A stretch of DNA of 16,334 nt, taken from assembly GCA_035295985.1 (NCBI GenBank), contig DATHBT010000341.1, positions 1-16,334 of the forward strand. Reading direction: 5' to 3'. The notes below the pieces were generated by a model. It did not search any database. It saw only the letters and a program-made list of their open reading frames with translations, and was not told the origin of the DNA. Numbering within the stretch: position 1 is the first letter of the stretch; every line of letters starts with the position of its first letter. Shown piece after piece: positions 6,120-16,296 of this stretch. The DNA is from JAIVGV01 sp035295985. Its GTDB lineage: Bacteria; Acidobacteriota; Blastocatellia; Pyrinomonadales; Pyrinomonadaceae. The position numbers were made by a program, and so were the translations under genes.

Positions 6120-6992
6120 ATGGGAAAGCTAATAGCCTTCGGGTGGTATGGCGGCAAGTATAGTCACTTAGACTGGCTATTACCTTTGCTACCGAAAGCC
6201 ACTCACTATTGCGAACCGTTTGGGGGTTCCGCGGCGGTACTGATAAACCGTGAGCCTTCGCCTGTCGAGACTTATAACGACATACACGGCGAGGTGGTTA
6301 ATTTCTTCCGCGTGTTGCGCACTCAGAAAGACGCCTTGATCGAAGCGATAGGATTAACCCCGTTCTCGCGCGCGGAGTTTGAAGCGGCCATAAAAGAGCC
6401 GACGGAACGGCTGTCGGAGTTGGAGCGAGCGCGCCGCTTTTACGTCCTCGCCCGGCAAGTCAGAACAGGGCTAGCGCTGAAAGCCAGCGCCGGCCGCTGG
6501 GCGCACTGCCTCTTGACCAGCCGCGCGGGGATGGCCGGCGCGGTGTCGCGCTGGCTCGGAGCGGTCGAAGATTTACCGCTCATCGCTCAGCGGCTCCTGC
6601 GCGTGCAGATCGAAAACGAGTCGGCAATCGAAGTCATCAGGCGTTACGACAGCGAGGAGACGCTCTTTTATTGCGATCCACCTTACCCGCACGCCTCGCG
6701 CGGCGACTCCAACGCCTACGCCAACGAGATGACGGACGGGCAGCACAGGGAGCTCGCCGAAGTGCTACGGAATGTTAAAGGCAAAGTCGCCCTGTCCGGC
6801 TATCACTGCGAGTTGATGGAAGAGCTTTACGGCGACTGGCCGCGCGTCGAGTCGGAAGAAAAAGTGATCCATTCCGTGAAAACCGTTCGCAAAGAAGTTT
6901 TATGGGTTAATTACGAAATAGGAGAAGAGGCGGAGTGCCAGCCAAACGCGCGGCAGGATCACAAAGCTCCCCGGCAGGCGTCCTTGATCTAG
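6120..6992 (+). CDS. DNA adenine methylase, D12 class (type II R-M methyltransferase)
   Basis: A 290-residue N6-adenine methyltransferase of the Dam/D12 (alpha) class. It transfers a methyl group from S-adenosylmethionine to adenine in its recognition site. The N-terminal FGWYGGKYSHLDWLLPLLP (7-25) is the D12 entry motif. EPFGGSAAV (32-40) is motif I binding AdoMet, YNDIHGEVVNFFRVLR (52-67) follows, and CDPPYP (185-190) is catalytic motif IV. ATG 6120 is chosen because GAGGGG at 6108-6113 lies 6 nt before it. The frame stays open to a GTG at 6006 but that extension has no family similarity. The gene overlaps the downstream nuclease by 58 nt, so the two are co-translated. It should protect host DNA from that nuclease. 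The target sequence cannot be read. Codon use is more AT-tolerant than neighbours, suggesting transfer. Confidence 0.9.
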   Translation: MGKLIAFGWYGGKYSHLDWLLPLLPKATHYCEPFGGSAAVLINREPSPVETYNDIHGEVVNFFRVLRTQKDALIEAIGLTPFSRAEFEAAIKEPTERLSELERARRFYVLARQVRTGLALKASAGRWAHCLLTSRAGMAGAVSRWLGAVEDLPLIAQRLLRVQIENESAIEVIRRYDSEETLFYCDPPYPHASRGDSNAYANEMTDGQHRELAEVLRNVKGKVALSGYHCELMEELYGDWPRVESEEKVIHSVKTVRKEVLWVNYEIGEEAECQPNARQDHKAPRQASLI

Positions 6993-8098
6993 CACACCAG
7001 CGCGCGTCCGAGGGCATAGCTAAGCCGTTGGTGAAGGATCGTCACGCCGTAAGCGACATTGAGTTTGTATGCCGCTGCTTTAACCAAGCCGGCACGAGGT
7101 TTCTAATGGCGTGCCTGGTGGCGAAGCTGTCAGACGCCACACTCGATATTCGCAAGCCATACACGGAGATCGGCGGAGCCGGGATTTATTCAGGGCGATA
7201 TTACGACGAGAAATTCGTCGCTCCGTTCGCATTCAAGCACGGGCTGCCGGTCAACCCTACGACCAGCTTTCTCACGCCTGCCTTCAGAACAAACAAAACC
7301 GTGATCGAGCCGGGCGTGCATCTCGTAGGCCGCCCGAAGCGGCTATACGCCGCCGTGATCGATCTTATAACCGCCATTCACGAGGGCAGGAGCAAGGCGG
7401 CGGACGTGCTGGCGGAGATTGTCCGCCAGTTGCTTATTATCAGGGACGAAAGAAAGCACCGGATGAAGACTCTGAGGGACTTGCTCAAGGCCACCGCCGG
7501 CGACACGTCTATGCCTGTCGAGAGCATCGTCACTCTTATCGAGCAGCATATGGCTTTGCCAAAGTCCGCGCGCCTGCCGGTGTTAGTGGTGGCCGCCGTT
7601 TATCAAGCCGCGCAGGATCACTTGGGTGAACGTCATTTACCGCTGCGAGGCCACACCGCCGCGGATAGGCAGACGGGCGCGCTCGGCGATGTCGAGATAG
7701 TTTTGAAGGACGATAACGAAATCGCGACGGCCTACGAAATGAAAGCGAAGCGAGTTATCCGCGAAGATATCGACATTGCTTTACAGAAAGTCGCGGCCGG
7801 TGCACGCCAGATCGACAATTACATTTTCATAACGACGGACAAGATTGATGACGAAGTGAGAGAGTATGCAGCAACGCTGCACGCGCTGACCGGTGTCGAG
7901 TTTGCTATCTTGGACTGCATCAGCTTTCTTCGTCACTTTCTACACCTTTTTTACCGGGTACGGATGCAGTTTTTGGAAGCGTATCAAACGCTCCTGATGA
8001 GTGAGCCGGACAGTGCGGTCAGTCCGGCACTGAAAGAGGCATTCTTAGCTTTGCGAATCGCAACTGAGACGGGTGTCGCGCAGCCGTTAGAAAGTTAG
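6935..8098 (+). CDS. putative type II restriction endonuclease (PD-(D/E)xK type)
   Basis: A 387-residue protein directly behind and overlapping the methylase, so most likely the cognate restriction enzyme. A PD-(D/E)xK-like active site is visible: D252 in LGDVEIVL, then E268 and K270 in AYEMKAKRV, followed by DNYIFITTDKIDD (294-306) where the core strand would continue. The N-terminal half (about 40-180) is helical, with GIYSGRYYDEKFVAPFAF (83-100) and PVNPTTSFLTPAFRTN (105-120) perhaps forming the DNA-recognition part. The C-terminus is helical. My impression is of a SacI-family-like enzyme, but I cannot confirm it and give no symbol. The GTG start at 6935 is supported by AGGAGAAGAGG (6920-6930). 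A later ATG at 7108 would lose conserved-looking sequence. No controller (C) protein is seen. Confidence 0.75.
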   Translation: MPAKRAAGSQSSPAGVLDLAHQRASEGIAKPLVKDRHAVSDIEFVCRCFNQAGTRFLMACLVAKLSDATLDIRKPYTEIGGAGIYSGRYYDEKFVAPFAFKHGLPVNPTTSFLTPAFRTNKTVIEPGVHLVGRPKRLYAAVIDLITAIHEGRSKAADVLAEIVRQLLIIRDERKHRMKTLRDLLKATAGDTSMPVESIVTLIEQHMALPKSARLPVLVVAAVYQAAQDHLGERHLPLRGHTAADRQTGALGDVEIVLKDDNEIATAYEMKAKRVIREDIDIALQKVAAGARQIDNYIFITTDKIDDEVREYAATLHALTGVEFAILDCISFLRHFLHLFYRVRMQFLEAYQTLLMSEPDSAVSPALKEAFLALRIATETGVAQPLES

Positions 8099-8145
8099 GA
8101 GAATGCACGCCGCTTGGTTAATTCGTCGCTCCCGGCCCGTTTCTG

Positions 8146-8151
8146 TATAAT
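8146..8151 (+). promoter_or_regulatory. -10 box placing the carB transcript start at its ATG
   Basis: A perfect TATAAT ends 11 nt before the carB ATG. The best -35 is weak (TTCGTC, 18 bp). Transcription would start about 5 nt before the ATG, and there is no Shine-Dalgarno sequence in between. Confidence 0.55.
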
Positions 8152-8162
8152 CCGCCCCATCC

Positions 8163-11381
<3,219 letters not shown>

Positions 11382-11512
11382 GACACGCTCTCGCGATGCG
11401 GGCGGGGAACTTCGACATCTGCGATAAGGGGGCCGCGAACTGCGCCGCCTTTCTCCCATCAAGATGCGGGCCTGACAACACCTACTTGCCTCACCCGGCG
11501 AAGCCCTGAGTA

Positions 11513-11519
11513 GGAGGAG
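11513..11519 (+). promoter_or_regulatory. strong ribosome binding site of the Roco-TIR gene
   Basis: GGAGGAG at 11513-11519, 2 nt before the ATG at 11522 (AGGAGG core 4 nt away), fixes the start. The 140-nt gap after carB (11382-11521) otherwise shows only a 9-nt direct repeat GATGCGGGC and no clear promoter. Confidence 0.6.
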
Positions 11520-11521
11520 CC

Positions 11522-14020
11522 ATGTTCAAGAAATTACTTTCCAAACTACAAGGCGGCGGTAAGGAACAAAGAGCAGAAGTCGGGCTGAAGTCCGAACAGA
11601 TCGCCGAAACGGTGATCGCTGAATGGAAGTGGCAAAGGAGTCGTCCATATTTCGACCCTGACAAAGACATCCGCCTGAGATTACGTGGGTACGAATTGAC
11701 GGCCCTGCCCGAAAGCCTGCGCGACGCTCACGAACTGGCAGTCCTTATTCTGGACGACAATTACATTTCAAAAGTGCCCGATTGGATCGGGGAGCTTTCG
11801 TCTCTCCGCGTGCTCGGCCTTGCGAATAACAAGCTGGCGAGGTTGCCGGAACAGATCGGGTCGTTGCCGAAGCTGGAGATTCTCGACCTGCGGGGTAATT
11901 TGCTCGAAGAGCTCCCGAAGTCGCTCACAGAATTACCTCTCAGAAGGTTGTACGTGCGGGAGAATCTAAAACTTAATATTCCCGAAAGCGTACTAAGCGG
12001 CTCCCCCAAAGAAATTCTCCGCTATTACTTCGAGACGCGCGACGAGAAGGGAACTCCCCTGCTTGAGTTGAAGCTGCTGCTCATCGGGCGCGGGCGCGCG
12101 GGCAAGACCACTCTGGTGAAGCGGCTCGCCGGGGAAGACCCTGACGCGCACGAGTCGGAAACGCATTCCATCTCGATCCGTGAATTGACGCTCGGTTGCG
12201 AGCGCGGGCAGGTGAGGGCGCGGGCGTGGGACTTCGGCGGGCAGGAGATTCTTCACGCCACGCACCAGTTCTTCCTCAGTGAGCGCAGTCTTTATCTGCT
12301 TGTGCTTGAGCCGCGCACGGGGCTGGCGCAGCGCGACGCCGAGTACTGGCTGAAGCTCGTCGAGACGCAGGGCGGCGGGTCGCCCGTTATCGTGGTGCTG
12401 AACTGGAGCCGCGCACGCCGTTGGCAGGTGGACGAGGTGAAGCTGCGCCGGAAGTTTCCGTTCATCGTCGATTTCATTCGCACGGATGCCCTGTACGGCG
12501 ACGGTATAGAGGAGTTGCGCGGTAAGATTAACGAGGTGGTCGAGGCGCGGATGCCCGACGTGTGGCTGCCTTTCCCGAAACGCTGGCGGGAGATCAAAGA
12601 TGAAGTCAGCGGGATGCAAGAGAACTTCCTCACCTACGAACAGTACGTCGAACTGTGCGAACGCTGCGGCGAGGATCGGCCGGACGCGCAGGCTGACCTC
12701 GCGGGCATCCTCCACGCGCTCGGCCTCGCGCTCTACTTTGGGAAAGACCCGCGGTTGCACGACACGCGCGTGCTCAATCCGAGTTGGGTGACGGGTGGAG
12801 TCTATGCGGTGATACGCTCCGAGTCTGTGAAGGCGAGGGACGGACAGCTCGCCGTCGCGGACATGGCGCGGGTGCTCAAAGAGGCCGAGGCGGAAAACGT
12901 AATCAAGGCTTCGGATTACCCGCCGCCGACGCACAGCTTCATCCTCGAACTGATGCGTGCCTTCCAACTCTGCTACGCGAGCGAGGAGGAGCAAGGGAAG
13001 CCCACGCGTTACCTCGTGCCGGAGTTGCTCTCGGAGTTTGAGCCGCGCATGGACGAGCCGTGGGAGGACGCGCCGGTGCGCCTGCGCTACCGTTACGAGC
13101 TGCTGCCGCCCGGCTTCCTGCCGCGCTTCATCGTTCGCACGCACGCGCTCAGCGACGGCGCGCCGCACTGGCGGCACGGCGTCGTGCTACGCCACGCCGA
13201 AGCGGCGGCGCTCATTCGCGCGGAGACGGATCGGCCGGAGCTGCACGTCTTCGTTCTCGGCGGCGGCGACGAGACGCGCGGCGTGCTGGTGGCGATGGTG
13301 CGCCGCGAACTCGAATCGCTCCACGCCGAGGTGAAGATGCAGCCGGTCGAGGAGTTGGAGTTGACGGGCGACGCCGGTCAGTGGATCAGCGTGAGGTCTC
13401 TGCGCGAGGTTGAGAACCCCGAAGTGGCGACGCAGCGTTTGCCCGTCCAACCCGAAGGGACGGCGGAGGTGAATGTCGCGCGTGAACTGGACAAGCTCGT
13501 GCCGGCCGAGGCGCGCGCCATTGATCGCGACCCCGAAAGCGCGCCCGCGCCCGTCCGCCTCTTCGTCAGCTACGCGCACGACGACGAGCGGCTGCTCAAG
13601 CGGCTCGACGCGATCCTCGACGTGTTAGAGCAGCAGCACGGGCTGGCCGCGTGGCGCGACAGCAAGCGCCTGATCGCGGGCGACGAGTGGGACGGGGAGA
13701 TCAGGCGGCGGCTCGAAGAGATGGACATCTTCCTGTTCGTCGCCAGCCAGACCTCTCTGGTGCGGCCGTACATCAAAGACCCCGAACTGAAGCGCGCGCG
13801 CGAACGCCACGACAGAGGGGAAGTCGAGGTGGTGACGGTCAAGCTCGAACCGTGCGCGTCCGACGAAGACCCGTTTCTGAAAAGGCTACAGCGGTTGGCG
13901 CCGAAGTTTAAAAGCGTCGTCGAGACCCGGCTGAGGTCTGAGGCGTGGGAGCAAGTGCGGAAAGATTTGTTGCCGGTGATTGAGCGCGTGCGCAAAAGGA
14001 AAGACGCCGCCAGAGGTTGA
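11522..14020 (+). CDS. LRR-Roc-COR-TIR protein (bacterial Roco with TIR effector)
   Basis: An 832-residue multidomain protein. About five leucine-rich repeats of about 23 residues lie at 50-160 (for example LRVLGLANNKLARLPEQIG). A Roc GTPase follows: P-loop GRGRAGKT (189-196), switch-II DFGGQE (237-242), and TDALYGDGIEEL near the G5 position. The usual G4 NKxD is replaced by NWSR (294-297), so nucleotide specificity is uncertain. A COR domain spans about 350-640 (FPKRW, LNPSWVTGGVY, RYLVPELL). A TIR domain sits at 679-822, opening LFVSYAHDDERLLKRLDAIL, with E755 in KDPELKRA as the likely catalytic glutamate if it is an NADase. TIR domains of this kind often cleave NAD+ in anti-phage defence, and Roco proteins can sense via LRRs. 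The combination suggests an LRR sensor, GTPase switch and TIR effector. That role is inferred, not shown. Confidence 0.88.
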   Translation: MFKKLLSKLQGGGKEQRAEVGLKSEQIAETVIAEWKWQRSRPYFDPDKDIRLRLRGYELTALPESLRDAHELAVLILDDNYISKVPDWIGELSSLRVLGLANNKLARLPEQIGSLPKLEILDLRGNLLEELPKSLTELPLRRLYVRENLKLNIPESVLSGSPKEILRYYFETRDEKGTPLLELKLLLIGRGRAGKTTLVKRLAGEDPDAHESETHSISIRELTLGCERGQVRARAWDFGGQEILHATHQFFLSERSLYLLVLEPRTGLAQRDAEYWLKLVETQGGGSPVIVVLNWSRARRWQVDEVKLRRKFPFIVDFIRTDALYGDGIEELRGKINEVVEARMPDVWLPFPKRWREIKDEVSGMQENFLTYEQYVELCERCGEDRPDAQADLAGILHALGLALYFGKDPRLHDTRVLNPSWVTGGVYAVIRSESVKARDGQLAVADMARVLKEAEAENVIKASDYPPPTHSFILELMRAFQLCYASEEEQGKPTRYLVPELLSEFEPRMDEPWEDAPVRLRYRYELLPPGFLPRFIVRTHALSDGAPHWRHGVVLRHAEAAALIRAETDRPELHVFVLGGGDETRGVLVAMVRRELESLHAEVKMQPVEELELTGDAGQWISVRSLREVENPEVATQRLPVQPEGTAEVNVARELDKLVPAEARAIDRDPESAPAPVRLFVSYAHDDERLLKRLDAILDVLEQQHGLAAWRDSKRLIAGDEWDGEIRRRLEEMDIFLFVASQTSLVRPYIKDPELKRARERHDRGEVEVVTVKLEPCASDEDPFLKRLQRLAPKFKSVVETRLRSEAWEQVRKDLLPVIERVRKRKDAARG

Positions 14021-14027
14021 TTAGAAA

Positions 14028-14528
14028 ATGGCTGACGGGATTCGCGCAGTAGTCATCACCGTGAGCGACCGCTGCGCGCGCGGCGAGCGGAAGGACGAGT
14101 CGGGGCTGTCGCTCATCCAGTTGCTACAGGAGGCGGGCGCGACGGTCGTGACGGCCGTCATCCTCCCGGACGACCTTGAGCCGCTCAAGGAGAAGCTGCG
14201 CTACTACGCGGGTCGGGAGGGCGTGAACCTCGTCGTGACGACGGGCGGGACGGGACTTGGCCCGCGCGATAACACGCCGGAGGCGACGCGGTCGGTCATC
14301 GAGCGCGAAGCGCCGGGGCTCGCCGAGGCGATGCGCTCGGAGACTCTGAAGCAGACGCCGGCGGCCATGCTCTCGCGCGGCGTCTGCGGCGTGCTCTCCG
14401 GCGCGCTCGTCGTCAACCTGCCCGGCTCGCCCCGCGCCGTCCGCGAGTGCTTCGACGTGATCCGCCCCGTCCTCGCCCACGCCGTCGCGCAGCTCGCGGG
14501 CGGCGGCAGGCACGAAGAAGAGCCGTGA
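14028..14528 (+). CDS. mog: molybdopterin adenylyltransferase, MogA/MoaB family
   Basis: A 166-residue MoaB/Mog-type protein. It adenylates molybdopterin using Mg-ATP, activating it for molybdenum insertion in molybdenum-cofactor synthesis in the cytoplasm. The family motifs are present: VITVSDRCARGERKDESG (9-26), TTGGTGLGPRDNTPEAT (71-87) with the conserved GGTG and D81, and NLPGSPRAVRE (130-140). The length is typical of stand-alone MoaB/MogA. The two are hard to separate by sequence, so the symbol is provisional. It starts 7 nt after the Roco-TIR stop and probably shares its transcript. AGAGG at 14011-14015 is a distant Shine-Dalgarno candidate. Its stop codon lies inside the left arm of the palindrome at 14523-14659. 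Confidence 0.9.
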   Translation: MADGIRAVVITVSDRCARGERKDESGLSLIQLLQEAGATVVTAVILPDDLEPLKEKLRYYAGREGVNLVVTTGGTGLGPRDNTPEATRSVIEREAPGLAEAMRSETLKQTPAAMLSRGVCGVLSGALVVNLPGSPRAVRECFDVIRPVLAHAVAQLAGGGRHEEEP

Positions 14529-14659
14529 CGGGTGAAGAGAAGCTGTTAGCTGTTAGCTACTAGCCGGAAGAGACGCTAACCGCTTGCCACGGGATTCAAT
14601 TCTCGGTTTTGCTAACGGCTAATCGCTAACAGCTAACAGCCCCCTGTCACCCGTCACGG
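14523..14659. repeat. large imperfect palindrome built of heptamers ('empty' element)
   Basis: The outer arms CCGTGACGGGTGA (14523-14535) and TCACCCGTCACGG (14647-14659) are perfectly complementary. Inside them are heptamers: AGCTGTT AGCTGTT AGCTACT AGC (14541-14564) on the left, and GCTAACG GCTAATC GCTAACA GCTAACA GC (14611-14640) on the right. A 16-nt block, GCTGTTAGCTGTTAGC (14542-14557), pairs exactly with 14625-14640. The central spacer (14565-14610) is AT-richer and non-coding. The element overlaps the mog stop codon and precedes the nuoA promoter, so it may also terminate mog transcription. The heptamer family is the same as at 15202-15628. Confidence 0.8.
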
Positions 14660-14671
14660 TTGACGGCTTCA

Positions 14672-14701
14672 TTGACAGGCTCGCGCCGCGGCGCTTATAT
14701 T
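14672..14701 (+). promoter_or_regulatory. sigma70-type promoter of nuoA
   Basis: A perfect -35 TTGACA (14672-14677), an 18-bp spacer and TATATT (14696-14701). Transcription should start near 14708, giving a leader of about 47 nt to the nuoA ATG with no obvious Shine-Dalgarno sequence. Confidence 0.65.
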
Positions 14702-14754
14702 GCGCGTGTTCCGAAGAGTCCGACCGCACGCGCCGCAAGCTTCAACAGACAACC

Positions 14755-15198
14755 ATGCCGAGTTTGGCACTCTTCCAGGCGACGGAGGCCGCCAACGCCT
14801 CGACGGCGGCGGCGGCCGACATCGGCTCGCCCGTCACGGCCTACTGGCCGGTGATGATCTTCTTCCTGTTCGCCGTCGCCTTCCCCGTGCTGCCCATCGT
14901 CCTGGGCCGGCTGCTCAGGCCCAACAAGTACGGCGAGGCGAAGATGCGCCCCTACGAGTGCGGCATCGACCCGACGACCGAGGCGCACGACCGCTTCACC
15001 GTGCGCTACTACATCGTCGCCATGCTCTTCCTCGTCTTCGACGTGGAGACCATCTTCCTGCTGCCCTGGGCCGTCATCTACATGGGCGACGACTTCTCCT
15101 TCACCAAGTTCGCCCTCGTCGAGATGCTCGTCTTCATCGGCATCCTCGTCGTCGGCTACTACTACGCCTGGCGCAAGGGCGCGCTGGAGTGGGCATGA
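14755..15198 (+). CDS. nuoA: NADH-quinone oxidoreductase subunit A
   Basis: A 147-residue NuoA, a small membrane subunit of respiratory complex I near the quinone site. Family signatures are MRPYECGIDP (about 64-73, with the conserved cysteine on the loop between the first and second helices) and RFTVRYYIVAMLFLVFDVET. The C-terminal helix leads into YYYAWRKGALEW. Three transmembrane helices are seen at about 28-52, 84-106 and 115-138. An N-terminal extension rich in alanine and threonine (about 25 residues) precedes the first helix. It has its own good promoter. In a standard nuo operon nuoB follows directly. Here a four-helix-bundle gene and heptamer arrays intervene, beginning 3 nt after the nuoA stop. 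Confidence 0.95.
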   Translation: MPSLALFQATEAANASTAAAADIGSPVTAYWPVMIFFLFAVAFPVLPIVLGRLLRPNKYGEAKMRPYECGIDPTTEAHDRFTVRYYIVAMLFLVFDVETIFLLPWAVIYMGDDFSFTKFALVEMLVFIGILVVGYYYAWRKGALEWA

Positions 15199-15201
15199 GG
15201 A

Positions 15202-15232
15202 AGCTGTTAGCTATTAGCTGTTAGCTGTTAGC
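15202..15232. repeat. left heptamer array of the four-helix-bundle cassette
   Basis: Four tandem 7-nt units (AGCTGTT AGCTATT AGCTGTT AGCTGTT, then AGC) starting 3 nt after the nuoA stop. Bases 15213-15232 match the reverse complement of the right array (15607-15627) at 19 of 20 positions, so the two arrays are inverted repeats flanking one gene. Confidence 0.85.
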
Positions 15233-15259
15233 AAAAACTAAGAAGGCGGTCGTTTAGCC

Positions 15260-15619
15260 GTGAAAGACTTCAAGAGCCTCACAGCTTGGAGTAAGGCGCA
15301 CGAGTTGACGCTGAGGGTTTACGGCGTCACGAAAAGTTTTCCGAGGGACGAGGCGTTCGGGTTGACGAGTCAGTTGAGGCGGGCCTGCGCTTCAATCCCG
15401 GCGAATATAGCGGAAGGCTGCGGGAGAACGGGCGACGCGGAACTCGCGCGCTTCCTGATCATCGCAGCCGGCTCGGCCAGCGAGGTGGAATATCATCTGC
15501 TACTGGCTCGCGATCTCAGATACCTGAGCGACCCTGACTACGGCATGCTCAACGGCGAAGTCAACGAACTCAAACGAATGCTGACCGCTTTCATTCAGAG
15601 ACTAAAAGCTAACAGCTAA
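15260..15619 (+). CDS. four-helix bundle protein (S23 / 23S rRNA intervening-sequence family)
   Basis: A 119-residue four-helix-bundle protein of the group related to the proteins encoded in 23S rRNA intervening sequences and to Avd of diversity-generating retroelements. Function in stand-alone copies is unknown. Family motifs visible are LTAWSKAHELTLRVYGVTKS (8-27), FGLTSQLRRACASIPANIAE (33-52, plus GCGR) and FLIIAAGSASEVEYHLLLAR (65-84). The start is GTG 15260 with AAGGCGG at 15243-15249. The last residues KANS and the TAA stop are encoded by the right heptamer array. The gene therefore ends inside the repeat, and gene and repeats look like one unit. It lies between nuoA and nuoB, where it does not belong functionally, which suggests insertion. 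Transcription is probably from the nuoA promoter. Confidence 0.9.
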   Translation: MKDFKSLTAWSKAHELTLRVYGVTKSFPRDEAFGLTSQLRRACASIPANIAEGCGRTGDAELARFLIIAAGSASEVEYHLLLARDLRYLSDPDYGMLNGEVNELKRMLTAFIQRLKANS

Positions 15620-15627
15620 AAGCTAAT
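15607..15627. repeat. right heptamer array, overlapping the cassette's stop and abutting nuoB
   Basis: Three units, AGCTAAC AGCTAAA AGCTAAT. They include the final codons of the four-helix-bundle gene (TAA at 15617-15619) and stop one base before the nuoB ATG at 15629. They occupy the place where a nuoB Shine-Dalgarno sequence would be, and none is visible. Confidence 0.85.
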
Positions 15628-15628
15628 C

Positions 15629-16279
15629 ATGGCTGAGCATCAAGAAGGCATCGTCCTGACCACCGTCGATTCGATCTTCAATGCGCTGCGGCGCAGCGTG
15701 GCCGCGCCGGTGATGGACACGAAGCCGGTCAGGGGGCTGGTCAACTGGGGCCGGAAGTCGGCGCTGTGGCCGATGACTTTCGGGCTGGCGTGCTGCGCCA
15801 TCGAGATGATCGCGACGGGCGCAGGCCGCTTCGACATCGACCGCTTCGGCGCGGGAGTGTTCCGCCCCTCGCCCCGGCAGAGCGATCTGATCATCATCGC
15901 CGGGACAGTGACGCTCAAGATGGGGCCGGTCGTGCGCCGCGTCTATGACCAGATGCCGGAGCCGAAGTGGGCCATCGCGATGGGCGCGTGCGCCTCGACG
16001 GGCGGGCCGTTCGACTCCTACTCGACGATGCAGGGCGTGGATCGCGTCATCCCCGTGGACGTGTACATACCGGGCTGCCCGCCCCGGCCGGAGGCCCTGC
16101 TCTACGGGCTGATGCGCCTCCAGGACATCATCATGCGCGAGGCCCCCTCGGCCTACATCTTCGACTCTGACGGGAGCGTCCACCGCCAGCGCCACCTCGA
16201 AGGCGACGAGGACGCGCAGGAGTTGCCGCCGCCCGACGACAGCGCAGTGGCGGAAGCGGGCGCACGAGAGCAGGCGTGA
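15629..16279 (+). CDS. nuoB: NADH-quinone oxidoreductase subunit B
   Basis: A 216-residue NuoB, the peripheral-arm subunit carrying the terminal iron-sulfur cluster N2 that passes electrons to quinone. The cluster ligands are present: the C55-C56 pair in GLACCAIEM, C121 in GACAS and C150 in PGCPPRPEALLYG. FDIDRFGAGVFRPSPRQSD (68-86) is the usual family segment. The C-terminal tail (about 175-216) is acidic and low-complexity, beyond the conserved core. No Shine-Dalgarno sequence is visible because the heptamer array reaches to one base before the ATG. Translation may be coupled to the preceding gene (stop 15619, start 15629). nuoC is not seen before the window ends; a strong palindrome follows. 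Confidence 0.95.
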   Translation: MAEHQEGIVLTTVDSIFNALRRSVAAPVMDTKPVRGLVNWGRKSALWPMTFGLACCAIEMIATGAGRFDIDRFGAGVFRPSPRQSDLIIIAGTVTLKMGPVVRRVYDQMPEPKWAIAMGACASTGGPFDSYSTMQGVDRVIPVDVYIPGCPPRPEALLYGLMRLQDIIMREAPSAYIFDSDGSVHRQRHLEGDEDAQELPPPDDSAVAEAGAREQA

Positions 16280-16296
16280 CCCCGGGACAATGAAAG

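Noticed and set aside
14541..15628. CRISPR-like reading of the repeated TAGCTGT units
   Set aside because: The repeats are 7 nt, contiguous and inverted, without unique spacers; no cas gene is present.
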